From: Novosphingobium guangzhouense
Lineage (GTDB): Bacteria > Pseudomonadota > Alphaproteobacteria > Sphingomonadales > Sphingomonadaceae
DNA: 64,000 bases
NCBI RefSeq assembly: GCF_002896965.1
Contig: NZ_LYMM01000014.1
Span: 85,068 to 149,067, forward strand
Direction of reading: 5' to 3'
Each line of letters begins with the position of its first letter. The first letter of the stretch is position 1. The notes under the pieces were generated by a model that did not search any database, was not told where the DNA came from, and worked only from the letters and a program-made list of their open reading frames with translations. Below are positions 1-8,520 of this stretch, piece after piece. Both the position numbers and the translations under genes were made by a program.

Positions 1-1
1 T

Positions 2-352
2 ATCCCGGTTGGCAAGCCGCTCGCGCTCATGGATCATGATGTCGCCAACGGCTGTTTCGAAGAAATAGAACGCATATGTCGGCTGCATCGTCTCCACTAT
101 GTACGCTGGTCTGGCGCTTCTCCCGGTAGCTTCCCGTCGGTTCGCATCGTTTACACCGGTAGCGGCGAACCACAGAAGTTCCTGACCACTGAGGAAGACG
201 AGCAGGTCTTCTCCATCGAGCGCATCCGGGAACTGGGAAGCATCGAAACAATCGAAGCGGACTACCAGCGCGCGCGCAGGAATCCGCCTCCCCTGCTGAT
301 CGTGGACGACGAACCCACCGATGTGGTCATCCCCGAGATCCCCCATGGCTGA
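2..352 (+). CDS. Hypothetical protein, 5' end outside the window
   Basis: The reading frame is open from the first bases, and the residues before the internal Met at 29 (IPVGKPLAL) look like coding sequence, so the gene probably begins upstream. About 116 residues are visible; the C-terminus is acidic and hydrophobic (LLIVDDEPTDVVIPEIP). I recognise no family. The stop overlaps the ATG of the next gene (ATGGCTGA), which suggests translational coupling in a plasmid-backbone operon. ATG 29 is an alternative start if the gene is complete. Confidence 0.6.
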   Translation: MPVGKPLALMDHDVANGCFEEIERICRLHRLHYVRWSGASPGSFPSVRIVYTGSGEPQKFLTTEEDEQVFSIERIRELGSIETIEADYQRARRNPPPLLIVDDEPTDVVIPEIPHG

Positions 353-959
353 TCACTATGTTCAGGGCTCGGTCGCATTCACCTCCACCGCGCAGGAAGC
401 CGCACTGATCGAAGAGGCGTGGCAGCATGCCGCTGACCTCGACAACGAACTGGCGCCGGGCGATCCGAGCGCCGAGTTCCTCGCGGCTTTCCCGCCGGTC
501 GAACTGGGCAACCCTTTCAATGGCCTGCTGGCGATCTTCGATGATCCGCGGTTTCCCCAGTTCGGCGCCGAGCTCCGGGTCACCGGAGCAGATCCTTGCA
601 TGGTGTCGATCTATGGTGACAGCGATTTTCAACCCGACGCCATCGCCGCGCTGATCCAGCGCTGCTGCCCGCAGACGCTGGGCGAAGCGCCGATCGGCTT
701 TACGTGGAGCTATGGGTCTTCGCGCGCCCGGCCCGAGGATAGCGGCGGCGGATGGTGCGCCATCTTTGCCGATCGGATCGAATTCAGCGAGACTGCCGAG
801 GGACTTTCGAAAGCGCTGCAGCCCGCTGCCGATCCCTGGAGCGATCACCCGCACCATCCCGTGTCCGACTGGAAAACCGATGTCGCCAATGACGAGACCC
901 GTCTCGGCTATCTCGACTGGATCGCCGCACGGCAAAGTTCGGCCGGTGCGGCACCTTAA
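345..959 (+). CDS. Hypothetical protein (204 aa)
   Basis: This start (MADHYVQGS) is preferred over an in-frame ATG at 321 because it overlaps the upstream stop in the usual coupled arrangement. The product is acidic and soluble, with no signal peptide or membrane segment. It is rich in Trp, Phe and Asp (IGFTWSYGS, GGGWCAIFAD), which suggests a compact folded domain. No catalytic motif is visible and the family is not recognised. It lies in an operon-like run of unknown plasmid genes upstream of a methylase-like gene. Confidence 0.65.
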   Translation: MADHYVQGSVAFTSTAQEAALIEEAWQHAADLDNELAPGDPSAEFLAAFPPVELGNPFNGLLAIFDDPRFPQFGAELRVTGADPCMVSIYGDSDFQPDAIAALIQRCCPQTLGEAPIGFTWSYGSSRARPEDSGGGWCAIFADRIEFSETAEGLSKALQPAADPWSDHPHHPVSDWKTDVANDETRLGYLDWIAARQSSAGAAP

Positions 960-1057
960 ACCCGATCGCCTCGTCATCCGCACGACGTGAAGCGATCGGC
1001 AGCGAGGACGCCGCCGCGTCCCGTCGCGCCATTCTTCCGCAAAACAAGGACAGACCC

Positions 1058-1756
1058 ATGACCGACGTCACCGCGCCGGGTGCGCCTACGCGCCTCTATA
1101 GCCAGACCGATTACGACGAACGCGGCAATTTCCAGTACCAGGGCGATCTGTACCGCTCGGGCGAGGATCTGCCGTGCCTTGCGTCACGGATGGGACGGCA
1201 TCTCGCTGATCAGTTCATCCTCACGCGCTTCGCGATCAGCACGAGTAAATTTGCGGGCGGCCGGAAGGTCACCGCAGAAGTCCTCGATACGCCTGCCGAC
1301 CTTACCGACCGCGATAGGCAGAACGCGTTCATCGTTGAAGTGCGCGACCAGATGGAGCGGTTCGGTTTCACGTGCGCCAATGCGCTCCAGGGATTTCACA
1401 GTTGCTCCTTCTTCTGCGAAGCGCGGATCGGGCGGGCCTACTGGGCGGCGCTCGCGAAGAGGCGCGGTCCCAGGAATCCGGTCGAAGCGCTGGTGTCGCT
1501 TACCGTATTCAAGAAGAGGGTGAAGCCGGGCGACAGCCTGAAACTCATCGATGCGCCGGCGGGCCATCGATCGCTGGGAACGACGCGCACGATCACCAAG
1601 GTACGATCGGGCGATCTCATCCTCGAAGGCAGGAGCCATCTCGATTTCCCACGCGCCGCTGCCTTCGCCTGCGACGGCAAGCTGGTGCGCATTTCCATCG
1701 GCTCGGATTACGACCCGGATGCCCATCTGCTGTACGAGTGGCGAGCAGCGGCCTGA
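1058..1756 (+). CDS. Hypothetical protein (232 aa)
   Basis: An AAGGA-type ribosome site sits just before the ATG. The product begins MTDVTAPGAPTRLYSQTDYDE and has a Cys-containing central segment (GFTCANALQGFHSCSFFCE) and a basic C-terminal half. No membrane segment or known motif is seen. The next gene starts three bases after the stop, so the two are almost certainly co-transcribed. Its function is unknown; conservation next to the methylase-like gene would hint at a joint DNA-related role. Confidence 0.65.
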   Translation: MTDVTAPGAPTRLYSQTDYDERGNFQYQGDLYRSGEDLPCLASRMGRHLADQFILTRFAISTSKFAGGRKVTAEVLDTPADLTDRDRQNAFIVEVRDQMERFGFTCANALQGFHSCSFFCEARIGRAYWAALAKRRGPRNPVEALVSLTVFKKRVKPGDSLKLIDAPAGHRSLGTTRTITKVRSGDLILEGRSHLDFPRAAAFACDGKLVRISIGSDYDPDAHLLYEWRAAA

Positions 1757-1759
1757 GCG

Positions 1760-2605
1760 ATGGCCGCCTCACCCCTCGCTGCGGACGCGTCCGCAGCCCA
1801 TGCCCCGCATCTCAAGGCCATGCGGAAGCTCCTCGAGCGCTGTCAGCCGCGCCATGATATCTACACGGTGTTCGGGCACTGCATGGAGGCGATAGCGATC
1901 GCGATCGCCAACAGCGTCGACCTGCGCGCGCGTGCGCGGCGCGAAGCCCGTTACCTCGACATTATCGGGCGCTACGGCGCCGACGTCGTCGAAAGCTTCC
2001 CACAGGTCATGGCCGAACTTGCCCTGACGCTGGAAGCGGGAATGAGCGACGTGCTCGGCGCGCTGTTCCATGATCTCGAATTGCACAACAAGGCGAAGGG
2101 CCAGTTCTTTACGCCCTATTCGCTCAGCAGGGCGATGGCGGACATGCTGATCGGCGATACCGCCACCCTTCGGGAAACTATAGAAACTCGCGGACATCTT
2201 ACCGCCATGGAGCCGGCATGCGGGTCCGGCAGCATGGTCATCGCGCTTGCCGACGCCCTGCGATCGCAAGGCATCAATTATCAGCGCCACCTCCATGTGA
2301 CCGCGATCGATATCGATCCCCGCGCGGTCCATATGGCCTATGCGCAATTGTCGCTGCTGCATGTTCCCGCGCGACTGATCGTCGGCAATGCCCTTTCCGG
2401 TGATATCCGCGAACAGTGGTTCACACCGGCCCATATCCTCGGCGGTTGGAAGGCCCGGCTTGCCTCAGCGCCGCAGGACAAGACCCCCATCGAAACGATC
2501 TCTCCTGTTGTGGCTGCCAAATCAGCCGGTTCGTTCAAGAAGACCGAACCTGCGCCCGACTGCAACAAACCAGCGCCGCTACCACGTCAACTCAGCCTCT
2601 TCTGA
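1760..2605 (+). CDS. N-6 DNA methylase-like protein lacking the NPP catalytic motif
   Basis: The 281-aa protein has hallmarks of HsdM-type adenine methylases: motif X-like GQFFTP (about residues 114-119), the SAM-binding EPACGSG (about 151-157) and an acidic loop AIDID (about 182-186). Family members carry NPPY/F where the strand after motif II leads to the active site; here the chain reads GNALSGDIREQWF with no NPP and ends about 70 residues later. SAM binding is likely but base methylation is doubtful. It could be a degenerate methylase kept as a SAM- or DNA-binding protein. Its 3' end overlaps the converging ABC exporter by 19 bp. Confidence 0.75.
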   Translation: MAASPLAADASAAHAPHLKAMRKLLERCQPRHDIYTVFGHCMEAIAIAIANSVDLRARARREARYLDIIGRYGADVVESFPQVMAELALTLEAGMSDVLGALFHDLELHNKAKGQFFTPYSLSRAMADMLIGDTATLRETIETRGHLTAMEPACGSGSMVIALADALRSQGINYQRHLHVTAIDIDPRAVHMAYAQLSLLHVPARLIVGNALSGDIREQWFTPAHILGGWKARLASAPQDKTPIETISPVVAAKSAGSFKKTEPAPDCNKPAPLPRQLSLF

Positions 2606-4362
2606 TCCGGCCATTGACCATCAGGCAACTTCGCCGAGCGTTCCTCCAACCACAATTGCCGATATGACCGGTGACGATCCATAAGCTCCCGATGTTTCCC
2701 CGAGCCTACCAATCGTCCGCCCTCCATGAACAGGACCTGGTCTGCCGCCTGCGCCGTCGCCAACCGATGCGTGATCATGATGAGCGTGGTTGCCTCGCCG
2801 GCTCTGCCCCGCAATTTCGCGATCGCGTTCGCTTCACTGCGCGGATCGAGAGCGGAGGTGCTTTCATCGAGGATCAGCACCGGCACGTCCACGCCCGCCA
2901 GCCGCGCGAGCTCCAGCTTCTGGACCTGGCCTCCCGAAAGACGCTCGCCCTGTTCACCGAGCTCCATCTCAAAGTCGATCGGTCTGCCAGGTTCATGAAA
3001 CCGCCAAAGGTGCAGCAATTCCTCGACATCGCCGATCGCCTGGTTCGCCGGGGGATAGAGGATGTTCTCGCGCAGCGACCGGTTGAACAGGCCGATGAAC
3101 TGCGGCGCATAGAGGATATGGCGATGCCGATCCGCCCAGGGGATCGTCGCGATATCTATCCCGCCCACCGCGATCCTGCCGGAAGAGTGTTCAAGTACGC
3201 CTGCGAGAAGCTGGGCGAGCGTGGATTTGCCCGAACCGTTGGGACCAACGATCGCGACGAAAGAACCAGCCGGCACATGCACAGATATCCCGGCCACGCC
3301 GGGCATGCCCTCGCCGTAGCGGAAGCTGACGTTCTCAACTGAGAGATCGGCCCGATCTGTGGGATGGGGCTTTGAGGCGGTCTCCATTGCATCGACTGTC
3401 GAAAACGTCAGGACATCGCGAATATTGGCGATCGCCACCCCCGCCTGCGCGAGGATGTAGCCAAGCGAACTGAGCGGCACGGTCAGCCGGAAGGCGTACG
3501 TCTGGAGCAGGACGAAATCGCCCGCACTCATACGCCCCTGGCCGACATCGAGAGCGGCGAGCAGCAGCAGCGCCACGAGACCAAGCCCGACCACGCAGAA
3601 TTGCAGCGCGGCCATGAGCGTGAGCGAACGGTACATGCCGGCCGCCGCGTGCCGTTTCGCGCCGAGGGCAGCGCCGGTATGCAGCAGCTCGCGGTCGAGC
3701 GCGCCGTTCAGCACCACGCGGCGGGCATTGCGCACGATATCGCCGATCGTGCGCGAGACATGCGATGCCGCCGCATTCGTCGCCTCGGCGTGAACGCGGT
3801 GACGCCTGGCGCCGAGCCAGGTCGCGACGAGAAATCCCACCAGCGTCAGCGCCAGGATCAGGACATAACGCGGCCGGATCAGGCCCGCGATCACCACGAG
3901 ACTGGCCAGGGCCTGGAGGATCACCGGCCCGAGCCGCCAGATCAGCCCCTCGACGACCAGCGTCAGGCTATAGGGCAGGCGCTCCAGCATGCCGGGAACG
4001 CGGCCGCTGCGGCTGTCGCGCGCCGCGGTGATCTCGGGCAGGGCCGCAGCGAGCGCGCGGATGGTGTAATGCCGCGCCAGCGCATCGACCATTTTCGCGG
4101 TGCACGACAGCCTCGCGGTCTCGAGGATCGATGCGCCTGCCCAGCATCCCACGAACAGCATCACGGTGACGAACAGATACAGGCGCGATTCCGAGGGACC
4201 TGCCAGCATGTCGATCAGGAGTTTGAGGGCGTAGGGTCCGGCAACGCCCATCGCGATCACCAGTATCTCGAGGGCGAAGGCCTCGACCAGGCTTCGCCTT
4301 GCACCCAGCGGCTCCGACAGCATCAGCTGCGTCAGCCGCGCCAATATACCAAATGTCGTCAC
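2587..4362 (-). CDS. ABC transporter, fused permease and ATPase (exporter type)
   Basis: This is a 591-aa half-transporter. The N-terminal 320 residues hold about six membrane helices. The ATPase domain has Walker A GPNGSGKS (about 373-380), the signature LSGGQ (about 475-479), Walker B LILDE (about 496-500) and a switch His in ITHRLA. It should homodimerise in the inner membrane and export a lipid, peptide or drug. It is the only gene on this strand in the first 14 kb, with no visible partner, precursor peptide or modifying enzyme, so the substrate is open. It converges on the methylase-like gene. Confidence 0.9.
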   Translation of the reverse strand: MTTFGILARLTQLMLSEPLGARRSLVEAFALEILVIAMGVAGPYALKLLIDMLAGPSESRLYLFVTVMLFVGCWAGASILETARLSCTAKMVDALARHYTIRALAAALPEITAARDSRSGRVPGMLERLPYSLTLVVEGLIWRLGPVILQALASLVVIAGLIRPRYVLILALTLVGFLVATWLGARRHRVHAEATNAAASHVSRTIGDIVRNARRVVLNGALDRELLHTGAALGAKRHAAAGMYRSLTLMAALQFCVVGLGLVALLLLAALDVGQGRMSAGDFVLLQTYAFRLTVPLSSLGYILAQAGVAIANIRDVLTFSTVDAMETASKPHPTDRADLSVENVSFRYGEGMPGVAGISVHVPAGSFVAIVGPNGSGKSTLAQLLAGVLEHSSGRIAVGGIDIATIPWADRHRHILYAPQFIGLFNRSLRENILYPPANQAIGDVEELLHLWRFHEPGRPIDFEMELGEQGERLSGGQVQKLELARLAGVDVPVLILDESTSALDPRSEANAIAKLRGRAGEATTLIMITHRLATAQAADQVLFMEGGRLVGSGKHRELMDRHRSYRQLWLEERSAKLPDGQWPDQKRLS

Positions 4363-4546
4363 TGCACAGACCTCCTGGCGATCAATGAGCCAGAAGGAGG
4401 ATTTGGAACGCGGCCGCTATCCTAGCGCCAAATCAGCCGCTTTGGAATGCGCGATCCCATGACCCGGAAAGGGGGAAGGGGGTGCGGGAAGGTGACGGGA
4501 GACGTGGATCGTCCCGTTACCCTCAAGCTCAAGGAGATGGTTCCCC

Positions 4547-5743
4547 ATGGCGAGCATGGCCCGCATGACCGACACGTCCCCCGTGTCCGCTCCCTATCGC
4601 ATCGACGTCTCGCGCGGCGGCCGCAGTGGCCGCGTGTCCTCGGAATGGTTCTCCCGGCCCGACGACGAGAAATTCCTCTCGCTCTCCAGCCTCTACGACA
4701 GCGTGCGAGCCCGCGCCGATCGCTCGACCACCCGGACCGTCGAAAGCCGCGCGATCCGCGTCGAGGCGAGAAGCGATGATCCCGAACGGCTCACGCTGAT
4801 CGCACCGGGCGACGAGCGTCCACTCACACCCACCAACTGGTCCTTCGGCCAGGTCGCGAGCCTCGTCGGCGCCCCGGCCTCCTACCTGCGCCAGCTGCCC
4901 GCGGCGCTTGCCGGTATCAATCTACAACACGGACTTGTCACCCACAGAGGCGAACAGGTCAAAATATTGCAGACTGACGATGGCCGAACAGAACTGCGGG
5001 CCGCGACCGGAAGTCAGTATGGCAGGGTGTATGACTGGGAACTGATACAGGCCATCATGGCATTCGCCGGGGATGGCGTTGGCGATACACGGTGGAAAGT
5101 TCCTGGAACGATCGATTGGGGAAGCATGCGCTATAACCCTTATGTCGATATAACGAAGGAGACGACCACGCTCTACGCTTCGGACAGGGATGTCTTCGTG
5201 TTTCTCGTCGACGACACCCATCCGATCGAGGCCGGTAAACTGCCGAACGGCGATCCCGACCTCTATTTTCGCGGATTTTATGCCTGGAATTCCGAGGTCG
5301 GCTCCAAAACCCTCGGCATCGCGACATTCTATCTACGCGGCGTATGCGCGAACAGGTGCCTGTGGGGCGTGGAAAATTTCGAGGAAGTGAACATTCGCCA
5401 CTCGAAATTCGCCAGCGCCCGCTTCGCACACCAGGCCGCCCCGGCGCTCGAGCACTTCGCGAACTCCTCCCCGCAGCACTTCATCACCGGCATCAACGCC
5501 GCGCGCGAACGTATCGTCGCGCGCAAGGACGAGGACCGCGACGCGTTCCTGCGGCGGCGCGGCTTCTCGAAAACCGAGACGACGAAGATCATCCAGACGG
5601 TCCTCGCCGAGGAAGGGCACCCGCCCACGAGCGTCTATGATTTCGTGCAGGGCATCACCGCCGTTGCGCGCACGAGGCCGCATCAGGACAGCCGCCTCGA
5701 ACTCGAAGCCAAGGCCCGAAAGCTGCTCGAACAGGCGCTCTGA
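4547..5743 (+). CDS. DUF932 domain protein (398 aa)
   Basis: The gene has an AAGGAGA ribosome site about ten bases before the start; ATGs at 4556 and 4565 are alternatives. The protein matches my knowledge of DUF932 plasmid and phage proteins: an N-terminal region with a SLVGAPASYLRQLP segment, then conserved blocks such as SQYGRVYDWELIQ, FRGFYAWNSEVGSKTLG and ANRCLWGVENFEE. The biochemical role of DUF932 is not established. The middle third (about 4920-5310) is visibly less GC-rich than the flanks. It sits just upstream of the PRTRC cassette, a common association. Confidence 0.85.
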   Translation: MASMARMTDTSPVSAPYRIDVSRGGRSGRVSSEWFSRPDDEKFLSLSSLYDSVRARADRSTTRTVESRAIRVEARSDDPERLTLIAPGDERPLTPTNWSFGQVASLVGAPASYLRQLPAALAGINLQHGLVTHRGEQVKILQTDDGRTELRAATGSQYGRVYDWELIQAIMAFAGDGVGDTRWKVPGTIDWGSMRYNPYVDITKETTTLYASDRDVFVFLVDDTHPIEAGKLPNGDPDLYFRGFYAWNSEVGSKTLGIATFYLRGVCANRCLWGVENFEEVNIRHSKFASARFAHQAAPALEHFANSSPQHFITGINAARERIVARKDEDRDAFLRRRGFSKTETTKIIQTVLAEEGHPPTSVYDFVQGITAVARTRPHQDSRLELEAKARKLLEQAL

Positions 5744-5827
5744 GGCGCAGTTCCCGATCCGAATTTTCCCTCCATCGCCCGCTCCGGTCTTCGACCGGGG
5801 CGGCTATGCTCATGAAAGGATGAGGCC

Positions 5828-6043
5828 ATGCGTGCCCAGTCCGATATTTCCCTTTCCGATTTCACCGTGGACGTCGCCTTCTTCAGCGACGGCGAGCATT
5901 ATGCCACCCAGAGCTACATAGTCACCGCGTCGACCTGGTTCAGCGCCCGCCAGCAGGCGCTGCAGATGTCGGTGAGCAGCGTCTATGACGACCCGCGCAT
6001 TCCCGGGCTCAGCCGCACCGCCACCCTGCGGCCCGGCTCATGA
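5828..6043 (+). CDS. Small hypothetical protein (71 aa) before the PRTRC ParB gene
   Basis: A good ribosome site (AAGGATGAGG) precedes the ATG. The 71-residue product has an alternating hydrophobic pattern at its start (ISLSDFTVDVAFFSDGEHY) and a helical middle. Its stop overlaps the ATG of the ParB gene (ATGA), implying translational coupling, so it is probably the first gene of the PRTRC operon. I recognise no family. It is not one of the named PRTRC proteins A-F as far as I can tell. Confidence 0.65.
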   Translation: MRAQSDISLSDFTVDVAFFSDGEHYATQSYIVTASTWFSARQQALQMSVSSVYDDPRIPGLSRTATLRPGS

Positions 6044-7806
6044 CCCGCGCTCGTACCCGCCGCCTCGGTACCGGAATCTCCGCGCTGATCGCCGCGTCGC
6101 CCCCGCCCGCCACGACGCTGCCGCTCGCCAGCATCAGCGCCGGATATAATCCGCGCCGCTATTTCGACAGCCGCAAGCATGACGAGCTCGTTGCCTCGCT
6201 GCGCCTGCGCGGCATGCTCCAGCCGATACTGGTTCGTCCCGCCACGGAGACGGGTGAGGGCTATCTCATTGTCGCCGGGGGGCGTCGCTACCGCGCGGCG
6301 CTCGAAGCCTTCGGGCCCGAGGGCAAAGTCCCCGTCATCATCCGCGAGATGACCGACCAGGAGGCCCTCGAGGCGGCGATCGACGAGAACGACGTGCGCG
6401 ACGATGCCTCGGAAACCGAGCAGGCCGATGCGGCGGTCCGCGTTCTTGCCGCCTGCCAGGACGATCGCGGCGAAGCCGCTCGCCGGCTCGGGTGGTCCAA
6501 AACCAAGCTCGATCGCCGTCTCGCGCTCGCGGGCCTCTGCGAGCCGGTCAAGCACGCGCTCGACGAGCGTCGGATCAAGCTGGGTCATGCCGAACTGCTC
6601 GCCGCCGTTCCCGCCGACAAGCAGGAGAAAGCCCTCGAGACGATCCTCGCCTCCGGTCTCGACGTCGGGAAGACCCGCGATCTGCTGATGCGGGTCACCC
6701 AGGATCTCGCCCATGCCTGCTTCGATAAGAGCGAGTGCCTGGCCTGCCCGTTCAACTCCGCAGCGCAGCGTGCGCTGTTCGAGACGCATATCGAGGACGG
6801 GCATTGCACCAACGCCGGGTGTTTCGAACTCAAGACCCAGACCGCCGAAATGATCCGCTTCGAACAGGAGGAATGCGCTGAAAAGGCCGCACGGACTGCG
6901 AAGGTTTCCGCAGACGACGACACCGGTGGTGATCGGGCCGAGGACGAGATCGACGCTCTCGAAGGTCCGGATATCGAAGCCGATGCCGATGCTGCTGACG
7001 CTGCCGATGGTGATGACGACGACCACAGCGAGATTAGCGGTGCGCCCTCCCTCCATCTCCAGGATGAGCAGGCCGCGTCTTCTGCGAATGATGCCGAGAA
7101 ACCGACAGCGCCGATCGCCGCGAGCGATACTGGCGCCAGGAAGCCGGACACGCCGAAGTCTTCCGTCACTGCCCGGTCGATCGCCAGCCGGACCAGGGAA
7201 CTGCGCGAGGCGACCTGGCGCACCGCGCTCGCCCGCGCGCTCGCCGCTAATCCGGCCCATGCCCAGGCCACGATCCTGGTCGCCGCGATGTCTGGTACGC
7301 TTCCGCAGATCAAGGTGGAGACATTGCGTGGGCGTGCCGGGCTGCTGGTCGGGGCGTCCTTCCCCGATCTCGATTTCAGACAGCAGATTGCCGCGATCCT
7401 GGAGCTGCCGGGGCCGCAGGCCGCGACAGTGCTGTCCGCCATCGGCGCGGCCTATGCGAAGGATGTGGCCAGTTTCGATCATGTCACCGATCTGGCGCGG
7501 GTCTTCGCCGTCGACCTGCGCGACGCCTGGCAGGTCGATAAGGCCTTCCTCGAAAGCTACTCGAAGGAGGAACTGCGGTGCATTGCCCGCGAATGCGGGC
7601 TGATTGCGCACATCGGCGAGAAGGCGTTCGCAAAACTGCTCAGCCAGAAGAAGAGCGATCTCATTGCCGGCATGCTCCACGCACTCGGCTTCGAGTGGGC
7701 AGGGCGTCTGCCGAGCGCCATGACGCTCGACGCCGCATATGGTCCGCCACCTGCGTGCCCAGTCGCACCCGCTAGCGAGGTTCCGATCACGGACCTTGCC
7801 GCCTGA
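6040..7806 (+). CDS. PRTRC system ParB family protein
   Basis: The 588-aa protein has ParB box I (YNPRRYF, about residues 36-42), box II (GGRRYRAA, about 80-87), and a helix-turn-helix region around residues 145-185. As in PRTRC-type ParBs, there is then a four-Cys patch (C233, C236, C256, C261) that could bind zinc, a long acidic Ala/Asp-rich linker and a C-terminal PRTRC_ParB region. It should bind DNA, and by family knowledge the ParB fold can be a CTP switch. It leads the cassette E-C-F-B-A-ThiF. No ParA gene is visible in this window. Confidence 0.92.
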   Translation: MTRARTRRLGTGISALIAASPPPATTLPLASISAGYNPRRYFDSRKHDELVASLRLRGMLQPILVRPATETGEGYLIVAGGRRYRAALEAFGPEGKVPVIIREMTDQEALEAAIDENDVRDDASETEQADAAVRVLAACQDDRGEAARRLGWSKTKLDRRLALAGLCEPVKHALDERRIKLGHAELLAAVPADKQEKALETILASGLDVGKTRDLLMRVTQDLAHACFDKSECLACPFNSAAQRALFETHIEDGHCTNAGCFELKTQTAEMIRFEQEECAEKAARTAKVSADDDTGGDRAEDEIDALEGPDIEADADAADAADGDDDDHSEISGAPSLHLQDEQAASSANDAEKPTAPIAASDTGARKPDTPKSSVTARSIASRTRELREATWRTALARALAANPAHAQATILVAAMSGTLPQIKVETLRGRAGLLVGASFPDLDFRQQIAAILELPGPQAATVLSAIGAAYAKDVASFDHVTDLARVFAVDLRDAWQVDKAFLESYSKEELRCIARECGLIAHIGEKAFAKLLSQKKSDLIAGMLHALGFEWAGRLPSAMTLDAAYGPPPACPVAPASEVPITDLAA

Positions 7807-7840
7807 ACGCTCCCACGCTCTTCCAGAAGGATTTCTCCCT

Positions 7841-8254
7841 ATGCTGATAACCAGCCTGCTCCCGCTGCTCGCCCGCTATTCGCTCGGCTGCGATCTTGTC
7901 GCCGGCCCCGAGGGCATGGTCACGGTCACCATCATCCCGCGCATGATCGAAGGCGGCGGCCACAAGCCCGACACGGGTGAACTCCGGCCGATCTCGCTCA
8001 CCGCGAGCGCCGCCGAGATCGATGCCGAACTTGCGCGCGGCGAGGACGGCGCGCTCGGCCAGCTCATCGCCGGTCGCAAGGCGCTCGCCGACCAACTGGA
8101 AGAGCAGCGCCAGGCGACGCAAGCCGCTCGCGCTGCCGCGGCCGCGAAGGCCAAGGCTGCGACACCGACACCGACACCAAAACCGGCGAGCGCGCAGGCT
8201 TCCGGCAGTCCGCCGGCCGACGCCAAGCCCGAAGAGCCCGCCAGCCTTTGGTGA
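7841..8254 (+). CDS. PRTRC system protein E
   Basis: The ATG at 7841 follows an AGAAGG ribosome site and gives 137 residues; an earlier in-frame ATG at 7739 lies inside parB. The N-terminus (MLITSLLPLLARYSLGCDLV, then VTVTIIPRM and LSLTASAAEIDAELARG-like text) matches the PRTRC E pattern. It is followed by an Ala-rich coiled coil and a Pro/Thr repeat tail (TPTPTPKP). The function of protein E is unknown. Its order directly after parB supports the call. Confidence 0.85.
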   Translation: MLITSLLPLLARYSLGCDLVAGPEGMVTVTIIPRMIEGGGHKPDTGELRPISLTASAAEIDAELARGEDGALGQLIAGRKALADQLEEQRQATQAARAAAAAKAKAATPTPTPKPASAQASGSPPADAKPEEPASLW

Positions 8255-8308
8255 ATTACGGCGCGGAAACCTCGCTCCATCTCTCCCGTCCATCCTCTGG
8301 AGACAATC

Positions 8309-8515
8309 ATGCAGATCGATCATCTCACCCGAACCTATCGCTATGACGGCATCGACCTGCCCGTCCCGCCGCATCTCGCGCAGGACCCTGCCGCTCTGCG
8401 CGCCTATCATGCGACGCTCTACCCAGCGATCCTCAACGCCGAGACGGTCGACGCCGGGGTCGTGGGCGGCGCGCATGTCACCGAATATCGCCGCGCCGTC
8501 GGCACCAAGGGCTGA
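8309..8515 (+). CDS. PRTRC system protein C, ubiquitin-like
   Basis: The 68-aa protein begins MQIDHLTRTYRYDGIDLPVP and ends EYRRAVGTKG, the characteristic end of PRTRC C. I place this family with the prokaryotic ubiquitin-like (Prok_Ub, beta-grasp) proteins. The last residue is a bare Gly (G68), as in a mature ubiquitin-like modifier, so no proteolytic trimming would be needed before activation by an E1. GGAG precedes the ATG. It is co-transcribed with E1-like, E2-like and JAMM genes. Conjugation itself is inferred, not shown. Confidence 0.88.
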   Translation: MQIDHLTRTYRYDGIDLPVPPHLAQDPAALRAYHATLYPAILNAETVDAGVVGGAHVTEYRRAVGTKG

Positions 8516-8520
8516 TCCCG

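Noticed and set aside
2587..4362. ABC exporter as part of a lasso-peptide or bacteriocin cluster
   Set aside because: No precursor, macrolactam synthetase, leader peptidase or lanthipeptide enzyme gene is visible nearby.
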